This document shows, piece by piece, positions 24,307 to 33,347 of a stretch of 64,000 nt of DNA. Origin of the DNA: Candidatus Aalborgicola danicus (GTDB lineage: Bacteria > Pseudomonadota > Gammaproteobacteria > Burkholderiales > Burkholderiaceae_C); NCBI GenBank assembly GCA_016703945.1, contig JADJBC010000059.1:124001-188000 (forward strand), given 5' to 3'. Numbering within the stretch: the first letter of the stretch is position 1; every line of letters begins with the position of its first letter. The notes below the pieces were generated by a model. That model was not told the DNA's origin. It was given only the letters and a program-made list of their open reading frames with translations, and did not search any database. The position numbers were made by a program, and so were the translations under genes.

Positions 24307-26751
24307 ATGAAAAAATCAAAACTGGTAATGATTGGCAACGGCATGGCGGGTGTGCGCACGCTGGAAGAGCTGTTGAAGATTGCCCCCGATCTGTACGACA
24401 TCACCGTCTTCGGCGCAGAGCCCCACCCCAACTACAACCGCATCCTGCTGTCGCCGGTGCTGGCCGGCGAGCAGACCGTTGACGAGATCGTGCTGAACTC
24501 GTGGGACTGGTACACCGACAACCACATCACGCTGCACGCCGGCTGGACCGTGACCGAGGTGGACCGTGTCAAGCGCATCGTGCACGCCACCAACGCCAGC
24601 GGTGAAAAAATCAGCACCGAATACGACCGCCTGCTGATGTGCACCGGCTCCAACGCCTTCATCCTGCCCGTGCCCGGCAAGGACCTGAAGGGTGTCATCG
24701 CCTACCGCGACATTGCCGACACCAACGCCATGATCGAGGCGGCCACACAGTACAAGAACGCCGTCGTCATCGGCGGCGGCCTGCTGGGCCTGGAAGCGGC
24801 CAACGGCCTGATGCTGCGCGGCATGAACGTGACCGTGGTGCATGTGATGCCCACGCTGATGGAGCGCCAGCTCGACACCGTGGCCGGCAAGATGCTGCAG
24901 AAGTCTCTGGAAGACCGCGGCCTGAAGTTCCTGATTGGCGCGCAAACCCAGGAACTGGTAGGCGGGCCCGATGGTCGCGTCACCGCCATCAAATTCAAGG
25001 ACGGCACCGAAGCCCCCGCCGATCTGGTCGTCATGGCCGTCGGCATTCGCCCCAACACGGCGCTGGCCGAATCCATGCGCCTGCACTGCAACAAGGGCAT
25101 CGTCGTCAACGACACCATGCAGACCACCACCGATGCGCGCGTCTACTCGGTCGGCGAATGCGCGGCCCACCGCGGCATTGCCTACGGCCTGGTCGCCCCC
25201 CTGTTCGAGCAGGCCAAGGTCGCGGCCAACCACCTGGCCATGTATGGCATCGGCCGCTACCAGGGCTCACTGACATCGACCAAGCTCAAGGTCACCGGCA
25301 TTGACCTCTTTTCAGCGGGCGACTTCGCCGGCGGCGAGGGCACCGAAGAGCTGGTCATGAGCGACCCCTATGGCGGCGTCTACAAGAAGCTGGTCATCAA
25401 GAACGACAAGCTGGTCGGCGCCTGCCTGTATGGCGACACCGTGGACGGCAGCTACTACTTCAAACTGCTGCGCGATGGCCGCAGCGTGGCCGACATCCGC
25501 GACAAGCTGATGTTTGGCGAGTCGAATATTGGCGACACCGGCCACGAGGGCCACAACAAGGCCGCTGCGATGAAAGACAGCGACGAGGTGTGCGGCTGCA
25601 ACGGTGTGACCAAGGGCACCATTTGCAAGGCCATCAAGGAAAAAGGCCTGTTCACACTGGACGAGGTCAAGAAGCACACCAAGGCCAGCGCCTCCTGCGG
25701 CTCCTGCACCGGCCTGGTGGAGCAATTGCTGATGTTCACCGCCGGTGGCGACTACTCCGCCACGCCCAAGCTCAAGGCCATGTGCGCGTGCACCGACCAC
25801 GGCCACCAGGCTGTGCGCGACGCCATCCGCATCAACAAGCTGATGACGATTGCCGACACCTTCAAATTCCTGGAGTGGAAGACGCCCAATGGCTGTGCAT
25901 CGTGCCGCCCCGCCGTCAACTACTACCTGATCAGTACCTGGCCCAAACAGGCCAAGGACGATCCGCAAAGCCGCTTCATCAACGAACGCAGCCACGCCAA
26001 CATCCAGAAGGACGGCACCTACAGCGTGATCCCGCGCATGTGGGGCGGCGAGACCACGGCCAGCGAGCTGCGCCGCATTGCCGACGTGGTGGACAAGTAC
26101 AAGATTCCCACCGTCAAGGTCACCGGCGGCCAGCGCATCGACCTGCTGGGCGTCAAGAAGGAAGACCTGGTCAATGTCTGGAAAGACATCGGCATGCCCT
26201 CCGGCCACGCCTACGCCAAGGCGCTGCGCACGGTGAAGACCTGCGTGGGCTCCGAGTGGTGCCGCATGGGCACACAGGACAGCACGCAAATGGGCAAGGA
26301 CCTGGAGCGCGCCATGTGGCGCATGTATGCCCCGCACAAGGTCAAGTTCGCCGTGTCGGGCTGCCCGCGCAACTGCGCCGAGGCCGGCATCAAGGACGTG
26401 GGCATCATCGGTGTGGACAGCGGCTGGGAGATGTATGTGGCCGGCAACGGCGGCATCAAGACCGAGGTGGCGCACTTCCTGGTCAAGGTCAAGACCGCTG
26501 CCGAGGTGCTGGAGTACACCGGCGCCTTCTGCGAGCTGTACCGCCAGGAGGGCTGGTACCTGGAGCGCACCGTGCACTTTGTGTCGCGCGTCGGCCTGGA
26601 CTATGTGAAAAAGCGCATCCTGGAAGACCACGCGGGCCGCAAGGCGCTGTGGGAGCAATTGCAGTTTGCACTGGATGGCGAGCCCGATCCCTGGTTTGAT
26701 TTCAAGGAGGCAGCGGTCGATACGCGCCAGTTTGCCGCGCTGAGCGCCTGA
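24307..26751 (+). CDS. nirB: Assimilatory nitrite reductase large subunit NirB
   Basis: NirB reduces nitrite to ammonium with NAD(P)H through FAD, Fe-S clusters and siroheme. The 814-residue protein starts at 24307 (GGAG upstream). It has an N-terminal FAD/NAD domain (LVMIGNGMAGVRTLEELLK; VVIGGGLLGLEAANGL) and a BFD-like [2Fe-2S] domain (CGCNGVTKGTICKAI, SCGSCTGLVEQLL, about 425-480). The siroheme/[4Fe-4S] domain has TCVGSEWCRMGTQDS and SGCPRNCAEAGIKD (cysteines at about 646-690). It works with nirD at 27737 and depends on siroheme, for which cobA at 35187 supplies the first step. Confidence 0.97.
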   Translation: MKKSKLVMIGNGMAGVRTLEELLKIAPDLYDITVFGAEPHPNYNRILLSPVLAGEQTVDEIVLNSWDWYTDNHITLHAGWTVTEVDRVKRIVHATNASGEKISTEYDRLLMCTGSNAFILPVPGKDLKGVIAYRDIADTNAMIEAATQYKNAVVIGGGLLGLEAANGLMLRGMNVTVVHVMPTLMERQLDTVAGKMLQKSLEDRGLKFLIGAQTQELVGGPDGRVTAIKFKDGTEAPADLVVMAVGIRPNTALAESMRLHCNKGIVVNDTMQTTTDARVYSVGECAAHRGIAYGLVAPLFEQAKVAANHLAMYGIGRYQGSLTSTKLKVTGIDLFSAGDFAGGEGTEELVMSDPYGGVYKKLVIKNDKLVGACLYGDTVDGSYYFKLLRDGRSVADIRDKLMFGESNIGDTGHEGHNKAAAMKDSDEVCGCNGVTKGTICKAIKEKGLFTLDEVKKHTKASASCGSCTGLVEQLLMFTAGGDYSATPKLKAMCACTDHGHQAVRDAIRINKLMTIADTFKFLEWKTPNGCASCRPAVNYYLISTWPKQAKDDPQSRFINERSHANIQKDGTYSVIPRMWGGETTASELRRIADVVDKYKIPTVKVTGGQRIDLLGVKKEDLVNVWKDIGMPSGHAYAKALRTVKTCVGSEWCRMGTQDSTQMGKDLERAMWRMYAPHKVKFAVSGCPRNCAEAGIKDVGIIGVDSGWEMYVAGNGGIKTEVAHFLVKVKTAAEVLEYTGAFCELYRQEGWYLERTVHFVSRVGLDYVKKRILEDHAGRKALWEQLQFALDGEPDPWFDFKEAAVDTRQFAALSA

Positions 26752-26873
26752 AAGGGCAATGATGTACGTCAACGTTTAAGCACTTGCTTCAGCAATTCAT
26801 GAAATTCTTTAACTACTCCATTTCTGAGGACACCCGTGGCCGGGACACTGGCGTCTTTTTGAAAGAAAACACC

Positions 26874-27674
26874 ATGAAACCCACCCTGCTGAACCGTAGA
26901 ACACTGATCGCTGCCGCCGTCGGCCTGCCCCTGTTGACCGCCCATGCCCAGATCAGCGAACTGGGTGACGCCATCAACAAGGCGGGCCGCCAGCGCATGC
27001 TGAGCCAGCGCATGGGCAAGGCCTGGTTGGCCCTGGTGCATGGTATCGAGAAATCCACCGCGCAGTCGGCACTGGACAAATCAATGGCGCTGTTTGACCG
27101 CCAGTTGGTCGAGCTCAAGGCCTACGCATCCTCGGCCGACATCCGGGACACCTACACCAAGCTGGAAACGTCCTGGAATGGTTACAAGGCCGCGTTGGTG
27201 GGCAGCACGCCCGCGCGCGAAAACGCGGCTTCCATGCTGCAACTCAATGCCGGTGTATTGGCGCTGGCCCACCAGGGCACGGTGCAATATGAGGCGGTTC
27301 AAGGCAAGCCCCTGGGCAAACTGGTGAACATTGCGGGGCGCCAGCGCATGCTGAGTCAACGCATGGCCATGTATTTTTTGGCAGCGCGGCTTCCGGTGGA
27401 CGCAGCCACAGCAGGCAACGAAATCGACAAGGCCCGAACCGAATTTGGCTCTGCCATGGCTTTGCTGCACAAAGCGCCAGAGACCACGGCCAAGATTGAA
27501 GAAGACCTGAAAGTCGCCGACGGCCAGTGGCTGTTTTTTGAGTCGGCACTGAAAAAAGTCGCCCTGACCGAGTCGAGCACACCCAAAGCGCTGATCGACG
27601 TGTTCCAGGCCAGCGAGAACTTGCTGCTGGTCATGGACCGGGTCACCGGCCAGTATGCCTCCCTGAAAACCTGA
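26874..27674 (+). CDS. Secreted protein with two NarX-like (PilJ-type) sensor modules
   Basis: A 266-residue protein with an N-terminal signal (LNRRTLIAAAVGLPLLTAHA, cut near residue 26; the RR pair may be a twin-arginine signal). The mature part is two helical NarX/PilJ-type modules, with P-box motifs KAGRQRMLSQRMGKAW (about 36-51) and NIAGRQRMLSQRMAMY (about 152-167). No membrane anchor, kinase or methyl-accepting domain is attached, so it would be a free periplasmic nitrate/nitrite-binding or sensing protein. It sits between nirB and nirD. The same module pair occurs in the ANTAR protein at 22734. Confidence 0.82.
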   Translation: MKPTLLNRRTLIAAAVGLPLLTAHAQISELGDAINKAGRQRMLSQRMGKAWLALVHGIEKSTAQSALDKSMALFDRQLVELKAYASSADIRDTYTKLETSWNGYKAALVGSTPARENAASMLQLNAGVLALAHQGTVQYEAVQGKPLGKLVNIAGRQRMLSQRMAMYFLAARLPVDAATAGNEIDKARTEFGSAMALLHKAPETTAKIEEDLKVADGQWLFFESALKKVALTESSTPKALIDVFQASENLLLVMDRVTGQYASLKT

Positions 27675-27687
27675 TTAACAAAACAGC

Positions 27688-27735
27688 CTGTAGCCCCCGT
27701 AAAAAGGGCGCATGTAGCTACAAAAGGAATAGCAA
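27688..27735 (+). repeat. Dispersed ~50-bp repeat (family A) providing the nirD leader
   Basis: CTGTAGCCCCCGT, a variable middle, then ATGTAGCTACAAAAGGAATA. The right end runs straight into the nirD start codon, and its AAGGAA is the apparent ribosome-binding site of nirD. Confidence 0.65.
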
Positions 27736-27736
27736 A

Positions 27737-28126
27737 ATGAGTGATTGGACCCCCATCTGCCGCGTCGACGATATCCCCGTGCTGGGCTCGCGCCGGGTCA
27801 CACGCGCCCAAGGCCTGGACGTAGCCGTGTTCCGCAACGATGCCAACGAGGTTTTTGCCCTGTTGGACCGTTGTCCGCACAAGGGCGGCCCGCTGTCACA
27901 AGGCATTGTCTTTGGCACCAGTGTGGCCTGCCCCCTGCACAACTGGACCATTGGCCTGTGCACCGGCCAGGCGGCGGCGCCAGATGAAGGCTGCACACCC
28001 AAATTTGCCGTCAAGGTGGAAGACGGCCAGGTGTCCCTCAGTGCGGCCGAACTGGCAACCCACGCCATTGACCAGACCCGCCCCATAGCCGGCCCCAAAA
28101 CCAGCGCCTCTTGCGTGACCGCCTGA
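27737..28126 (+). CDS. nirD: Nitrite reductase small subunit NirD, Rieske type
   Basis: A 129-residue Rieske-fold partner of NirB. Both cluster-ligand pairs are present, CPHKGGPLSQG (C-x-H) and CPLHNWTIGLCTG (C-x2-H), so it should hold a [2Fe-2S] cluster; some NirD proteins have lost these ligands. It begins MSDWTPICRVDDIPVLGSRR. It follows the NarX-like gene by 62 bp and precedes nasA by 24 bp. Its ribosome-binding site lies in a dispersed repeat. Confidence 0.93.
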   Translation: MSDWTPICRVDDIPVLGSRRVTRAQGLDVAVFRNDANEVFALLDRCPHKGGPLSQGIVFGTSVACPLHNWTIGLCTGQAAAPDEGCTPKFAVKVEDGQVSLSAAELATHAIDQTRPIAGPKTSASCVTA

Positions 28127-28150
28127 CCCACGTAGCCCACCCGTAACGCC

Positions 28151-31067
28151 ATGACCACACCATGCCAAACCAAGTCCACCTGCCCGTACTGTGGCGTGGG
28201 GTGTGGCGTCATCATCGAGTCCGAAGGCAACCAGATCACCGGTGTGCGGGGCGACCCCGACCACCCGGCTAACTTCGGACGCCTGTGCACCAAGGGCTCT
28301 ACCCTGCATTTGACAGCCAGCGCCGCGGTCACACAGCAGACGCGGCTGCTGCAACCGATGCAGCGCTTTCATCGCAATGAAGCGGCCAAACCCGTGTCGT
28401 GGGACGCGGCGTTAACCTTTGCCAGCGAAGGTTTTGCCCAAATCATTCGGGAACACGGCCCCGACGCGGTTGGTTTTTATGTATCGGGCCAGTTGCTGAC
28501 CGAAGACTATTACGTCTTCAACAAGCTGGCCAAGGGCCTGATTGGCACCAACAACATCGACACGAATTCGCGCCTGTGCATGAGCAGCGCGGTGGCGGGT
28601 TACAAACAAACGCTGGGCACCGATGCGCCACCGGCCTGTTACGACGACATCAACCACGCCCAATGCATCTTCATCACGGGCTCCAACACGGCCTTTGCCC
28701 ACCCCATCCTGTTTCGCCGGATTGAAGACGCCAAAAAGGCCAACCCCAACCTGCGTGTGGTAGTGGTGGACCCACGCACCACCGATACCGCCAGCATTGC
28801 CGACGTACACCTGGCCATTCAGCCCGGCACCGACGTGATGCTTTTCAACGGCATGTTGCACATCATGGCCTGGGAGGGCTGGTTGGACAACGACTTCATC
28901 ACCCAACACACCCAGGGTTTTGAGGCGTTGAAAGCCACCGTGCGCGACTACACCCCGTTTGTCGTGGCCGATGCCTGTGGCATCACCAAGGACGCATTGT
29001 TGAAGGCCACGCGTCTGTTTGCGGGCATGCAACATCTGAACGGCTCGGCTCGCACCCCCACCTTGAGCCTGTATTGCCAGGGCCTGAACCAGTCCAGCAG
29101 CGGCACGGCCAAAAACGCAGCGCTGATCAACCTGCACCTGGCCACCGGCCAGATTGGCAAGCCGGGAGCAGGACCGTTCTCGCTGACCGGCCAGCCCAAC
29201 GCCATGGGCGGGCGTGAAGTTGGCGGCTTGGCCAATTTGCTATCCGCACACCGCGATCTGAGCAACCCCGTGCACCGGGCCGAAGTGGCCGCGTTGTGGG
29301 GCGTGCCAAGTGTTCCAGAGAAGCCTGGCAAGACGGCGGTAGAAATGTTCCAGGCCGCTGCCGACGGCGAGATCAAAGCCCTGTGGATTGCCTGTACCAA
29401 CCCCGCGCAAAGCATGCCCGACCAGGCCACCGTACGCCGCGCGCTGGAGCGCGCCGAACTGGTCATCGTGCAAGAGGCTTTGCCACCACTGCCACCTGCC
29501 GTTATGCCGACCTGCTGTTGCCCGCCACCACCTGGGGTGAAAAGGACGGCACCGTTACCAACAGCGAACGCCGCATCAGCCGGGTGCGCCCTGCCGTTGC
29601 GGCACCGGGGCAAACCCGGCACGACTGGTCGATTGTGGTGGACTTTGCACATCGCCTGGAAGCAATGGCGGAGAAAACGCTCTTCCCCTACCCCAGCCCC
29701 GAATCCATCTGGAACGAGCACCGGGAAAGCACCCGTGGCCGCGACCTTGACATCACCGGCCTGTCCTACGCCGCTCTCGAAGCTGCCCCCACCCAGTGGC
29801 CTTGCCCTGCCAACCTGGCCGCAGGTGGGTGGGTGGCGGAGGGCTCTGCGCAGGTAAAGGAGGAGCCCGCAAAGCGGGCGGGGACACGGAGCAGAACCCT
29901 CCGCCACCCAACCACCTGGTCACCGGAAAAGCGCGCTTGTACGAAGACGGCATCTTCCCCACTGCGGACGGCAAAGCCAAATTTGCCAATACGGTCTACC
30001 AGGCTGTGGCCGAGCCACGCGAAGCACGTTACCCGTTTTCGCTGACCACCGGTCGGCTGCGCGACCAGTGGCACGGCATGAGCCGCACCGGCACGCTGGG
30101 CCATTTGTTTAGCCATGTGGCCGAACCCAGCCTGGACATGAATGCCCAGGACATGGCCCGCCTCGGTTTGGCGGACGGCGACCTGGTGCATGTCACTGGC
30201 AAACGCTCCTCCATCGTGGTGCCCGTGCAGTCCAGCACCGCCATGGCACGTCAACAGACGTTTATGGCCATGCATTGGGGTGAAGAGTCCTTAAGCGGCA
30301 GCAGCAGCACCGGTGAACGCCTGGCCGGTGTGAATGCCCTCACCAGCCCGGCGTTTTGTCCATCGTCCAAACAACCCGAGTTCAAACACGCCGCCATCAA
30401 GGTGCTCAAGGCCGAACTGCCCTGGTCGCTGCTGGGGGTCGCCTGGCTGCCCGACGACCAGGCCTTGCAGGCGCGTGAACAACTTAAGGCTTTGATGGCG
30501 CTGTTCCCCTTCGCCACGTGCACACCCTTTGGCCGCGAACGCAGTGGCCTGCTGTTCCGTGCAGCTGCTTATGAGGCCGCACCCGACGCGGTGTTGAGCA
30601 CCATCGAAGGCCTGCTGGGTCTGGGTGGCACTGACGTGCTGCGCTACGCCGACAAAAAGCGCGGCCAACGCCGCGCTGTACAGCTATTGCCTGCTGACCT
30701 GGCAGGCGACCGGCGACTCAACGCTTTTGTACTGGCAGGCGACACCACCGCCCAAAGCTGGATCAAGACGCTGCTGCAAGACGAACTACCCGCCCAAGCC
30801 TACGGCCGTATGCTGTTGGTGCCCAGCGCCAAACCGCCGTTGGCAGTGCAATCACGCGGCAAACAAATCTGTGCCTGCTTCAATGTGACCGAGAACGCCA
30901 TCGCCGCCCAGTTGGGCCAGTGCAAAGGCAACGAAGACCAGCGCCTGGTGCAATTGCAATCCGCACTGGAATGTGGCACCAACTGCGGCTCCTGCCTGCC
31001 CGAGGTCAAACGCATGGTGCGCCTGTCGATACCGGCGAGCCAGCGGGATGCGACGATGGGCGCGTAA
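28151..31067 (+). pseudogene. nasA: Assimilatory nitrate reductase catalytic subunit NasA, split by two frameshifts
   Basis: A molybdopterin enzyme reducing nitrate to nitrite. The N-terminus has the [4Fe-4S] motif CPYCGVGCGVI with the fourth Cys in GRLCTKGSTLH. Mo-bis-MGD motifs run on (NSRLCMSSAVAGYKQTLGTD; GQIGKPGAGPFSLTGQPNAM). The C-terminus has a BFD-like [2Fe-2S] domain (KQICACFNVTENAI; CGTNCGSCLPEVKR). Frame shifts occur at 29479-29481, where TTT replaces an expected TTTT (EAFATTATCRYADLLLPA resumes in the next frame), and within the repeat at 29825-29915. Both need one extra base to restore the frame, giving about 972 residues. Sequencing error at homopolymers is plausible, and the gene may be intact. 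Confidence 0.88.
29825..29915. repeat. Palindromic ~90-bp repeat (family C) inside nasA
   Basis: Inverted repeat with arms GGTGGGTGGCGGAGGGCTCT and AGAACCCTCCGCCACCCAAC. The core matches the complement of the element at 21699. It interrupts nasA between the codons for CPANLAAG and VTGKARLYEDG. Compared with the kinase copy it has GGGG (29880-29883) where the other has five; one more base here would restore the nasA frame, adding about 30 residues. Confidence 0.8.
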
Positions 31068-31081
31068 CGCGGCGTCAGGAT

Positions 31082-31480
31082 TCAAAGAACAAACTTGCGT
31101 GCGATGAAATAACTTACGGTCGAAACCGACGCGGCAAGCGCAGCACCCCACGCCAAGTTAACCACCGTCACCAAAATTGGCCAATCCTTGAGTGTTGCGA
31201 GGTTGCTGAGGTCATAGGTTGCGTAAGTGATCAGTCCGAAAAGCGCTCCGAATAGCAGCGCGCGCGGCCAGGAGTTCTTTTCAATTGCTGGGGTAATCAC
31301 GAAAAGCACCAGCCCAACAACGAACAACAGATAGAAAAGTATTGCAGCTGGCCAACTGATATCGCTTTTCATCAAATGACCCAACTGATTGCGATAGAAA
31401 TTCTTGGCTACAAGCCCCAGCCAGACCATGTCCAAAGCAAAAAAAACGGGCAGTGCGACAGCATATAGTTTAAGAAACAT
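31082..31480 (-). CDS. DUF2177 family membrane protein
   Basis: A 132-residue protein with four membrane helices, starting MFLKLYAVALPVFFALDMVW. It has the conserved DMVWLG and GALFGLITYATYDLSNLATL motifs of DUF2177, a family without a known function. The start at 31480 is chosen because the upstream extension is polar and non-homologous. It is convergent with nasA (14 bp). Base composition appears lower in GC than its neighbours. Confidence 0.82.
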   Translation of the reverse strand: MFLKLYAVALPVFFALDMVWLGLVAKNFYRNQLGHLMKSDISWPAAILFYLLFVVGLVLFVITPAIEKNSWPRALLFGALFGLITYATYDLSNLATLKDWPILVTVVNLAWGAALAASVSTVSYFIARKFVL

Positions 31481-31752
31481 GGAGATGGCGGACGGTGTGT
31501 TTAGGCGTTGAGAATCGTGATTGTTATCTGCAATACCGTCGCAAATATTTCCCACAAAAGGTATGGAACGCTGGCATAGACTACCTAGCACAGGTCAGGT
31601 GACGCATGCCAAACAGCGACAAGCGCTCAGATCACTGTGCCCACCACACCCAAAATATCCAGCGCCGCGAGCAGTTTGTTCTTGAGGTCGAACTTAATTG
31701 GCGTAAAAAGCAAAATTTAAAACGAGAATCTTTGGAGGGTCCTGCTGGCTGG

Positions 31753-32358
31753 CTACTGGAGTGGCGAGAGTTTGGTGCGTTCGTACTCGCCATCATCGGA
31801 CGGAGATAGTGAAGATGGCTCAGTAGGGGTCATTGCCACCGAGACCGGCTTTTTAGGCGGCCGTCTCGACTTGCGCCGGTCCAGAATGGAAGGCGCTTCC
31901 TCGGGGGCCTCCGCGGGTGCTGCGTCATGCGCCCAGATCATCGGTGGCGGCATCACGGTGAATGGACAACCACTGTTGGGCGAATAACGCCAGGAAATGA
32001 TGTAACCGGAATGGTTGACCGAAGGTTCGAACCGGTCGAGTCCCTCTCTCAATTGTTGCTCCAGCGCATACGCGTACCGCAAGAGCAGTTCGCTCCACTT
32101 CAACAACATGAGTTGAATATGCAATTCTTCTTGCTTGGGCCCTCTGGTAACCGTCATCACCTCGCACGACAACCAGTCGTGGGGGATGCCGCGACGACGC
32201 AAGGTATCTTTCAGAACGACCCGGACCAACTGTTGGCGAAAGTCGGTGTGCGTGCGCGAACTCTGGGGGGTCAAAGTTTCAGGCGCTGGAATCGACTCAG
32301 ACCGCAAAACCGAATCCGATGCGTCCTTGGAAACGCCACTCTTCAAAAACTTGAACAT
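31753..32358 (-). CDS. Hypothetical protein
   Basis: A 201-residue protein I cannot assign. It begins MFKFLKSGVSKDASDSVLRS. A conserved-looking core is at about 40-140 (FRQQLVRVVLKDTLRRRGIP, VMTVTRGPKQEELHIQLMLL, RYSPNSGCPFTVMPPP). The C-terminal tail is low-complexity (RRKSRRPPKKP, then Ser/Pro-rich). It has no signal peptide or membrane helix. It probably represents a conserved Burkholderiales protein. The 272 bp between it and the DUF2177 start hold no convincing gene. Confidence 0.6.
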   Translation of the reverse strand: MFKFLKSGVSKDASDSVLRSESIPAPETLTPQSSRTHTDFRQQLVRVVLKDTLRRRGIPHDWLSCEVMTVTRGPKQEELHIQLMLLKWSELLLRYAYALEQQLREGLDRFEPSVNHSGYIISWRYSPNSGCPFTVMPPPMIWAHDAAPAEAPEEAPSILDRRKSRRPPKKPVSVAMTPTEPSSLSPSDDGEYERTKLSPLQ

Positions 32359-32520
32359 TCACTGCCCCTCAAACTATTTTTTTGCTTACTCCGCCAGATT
32401 ACCTCACCAACTTGACTTCCCGCTGACCCGAACTTTAGGGCCTGAGTGCAAGCCACAGTATTTGACATTGCGAACCCCAGCAACTACGCTTGCACGTTTA
32501 CTTTCTCAGGAGAACCAGAG

Positions 32521-33261
32521 ATGCTGCCGCCCTCTATCCGAAGCTTGGTACTGTCGTGTACTCTAATCTTTTCTTCGCTTGGCGTCTGCGCCCAGACCTG
32601 TGTTGGTGCCACCGCCGATGCAAACCTGGCCGCCCTGAACATTCCCGTCATTTCGTTTTCGGGCCAGTTCTACAAGGTCACGTTCAATTTGGTGGGTTAT
32701 TACCAGGGCAACCCGGTGTACCGGTTGGGGGCCGTTGCCGGCGCGACGGCTCCCACCAACGCCTGCCAAGCCCCGTCGGTAGCCGCCGACTTTTCGGTCA
32801 GCATCGCCTCCGGTCTGATTGGCACCACACCACGTGCGATCAAACTGACGTTTGTACCGTCCGAAAATCTGTGGATCGGTACTTCAACTGCAATTGAAAC
32901 CGTCACCGGAACTCCCAACGCGTCTGACCCCCTGACGCAACTCCTGGTGTCGTCACCGGCCTGGTGTTACTTCAGCTTTTCTGCCAGCTCCGGGGTCAGC
33001 AAAAAATACCGTTTTGCCTTCCATCCCAGCGGCTCACTCCTGGTGGGCGGCAATGCCGACACCTACTTCGACACAGCGACGGGTTCCTACTCCAGTGCGG
33101 GCGGGCCTGATGTGGCGGTGTTGCGGTGGTACGCGGTAGGCGAAGTTTTGACCTTGACCAGCGCTACGGGCAGCACCGAGTTGACGGTTGGTATGACACT
33201 CAACTCCAATGGCAGTCCGATCCTTCATGTGGCGGGCTCGGAACTGGCCCGTTGCCAGTAG
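32521..33261 (+). CDS. Secreted hypothetical protein
   Basis: A 246-residue protein with a clear signal peptide (SLVLSCTLIFSSLGVCAQ, cut near residue 23), starting at 32521 after AGGAGA. The mature protein begins TCVGATADANLAALNIPVIS and has an alternating beta-rich pattern (FYKVTFNLVGYYQGNPVYRL). The opening module resembles the C-terminal repeats of the protein at 43798 (motif C-x-n-LDxNLNLVIPC). No catalytic motif was recognised. Confidence 0.7.
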   Translation: MLPPSIRSLVLSCTLIFSSLGVCAQTCVGATADANLAALNIPVISFSGQFYKVTFNLVGYYQGNPVYRLGAVAGATAPTNACQAPSVAADFSVSIASGLIGTTPRAIKLTFVPSENLWIGTSTAIETVTGTPNASDPLTQLLVSSPAWCYFSFSASSGVSKKYRFAFHPSGSLLVGGNADTYFDTATGSYSSAGGPDVAVLRWYAVGEVLTLTSATGSTELTVGMTLNSNGSPILHVAGSELARCQ

Positions 33262-33347
33262 GCCCGCACCAGTCCGCCGCTCAGGCCTGATCCAACTGGC
33301 CACCACCGCTCTTCGTGTACCAAGCGTTACATGGTGCAGGGGCAAGA

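Noticed and set aside
25312..26772. 486-codon minus-strand open frame opposite nirB
   Set aside because: Shadow of nirB; Ala/Val/His-rich, no motif, and no ribosome-binding site.
31606..31809. 67-codon plus-strand open frame
   Set aside because: No ribosome-binding site and no recognisable sequence; it overlaps the end of the better-supported minus-strand gene at 31753.
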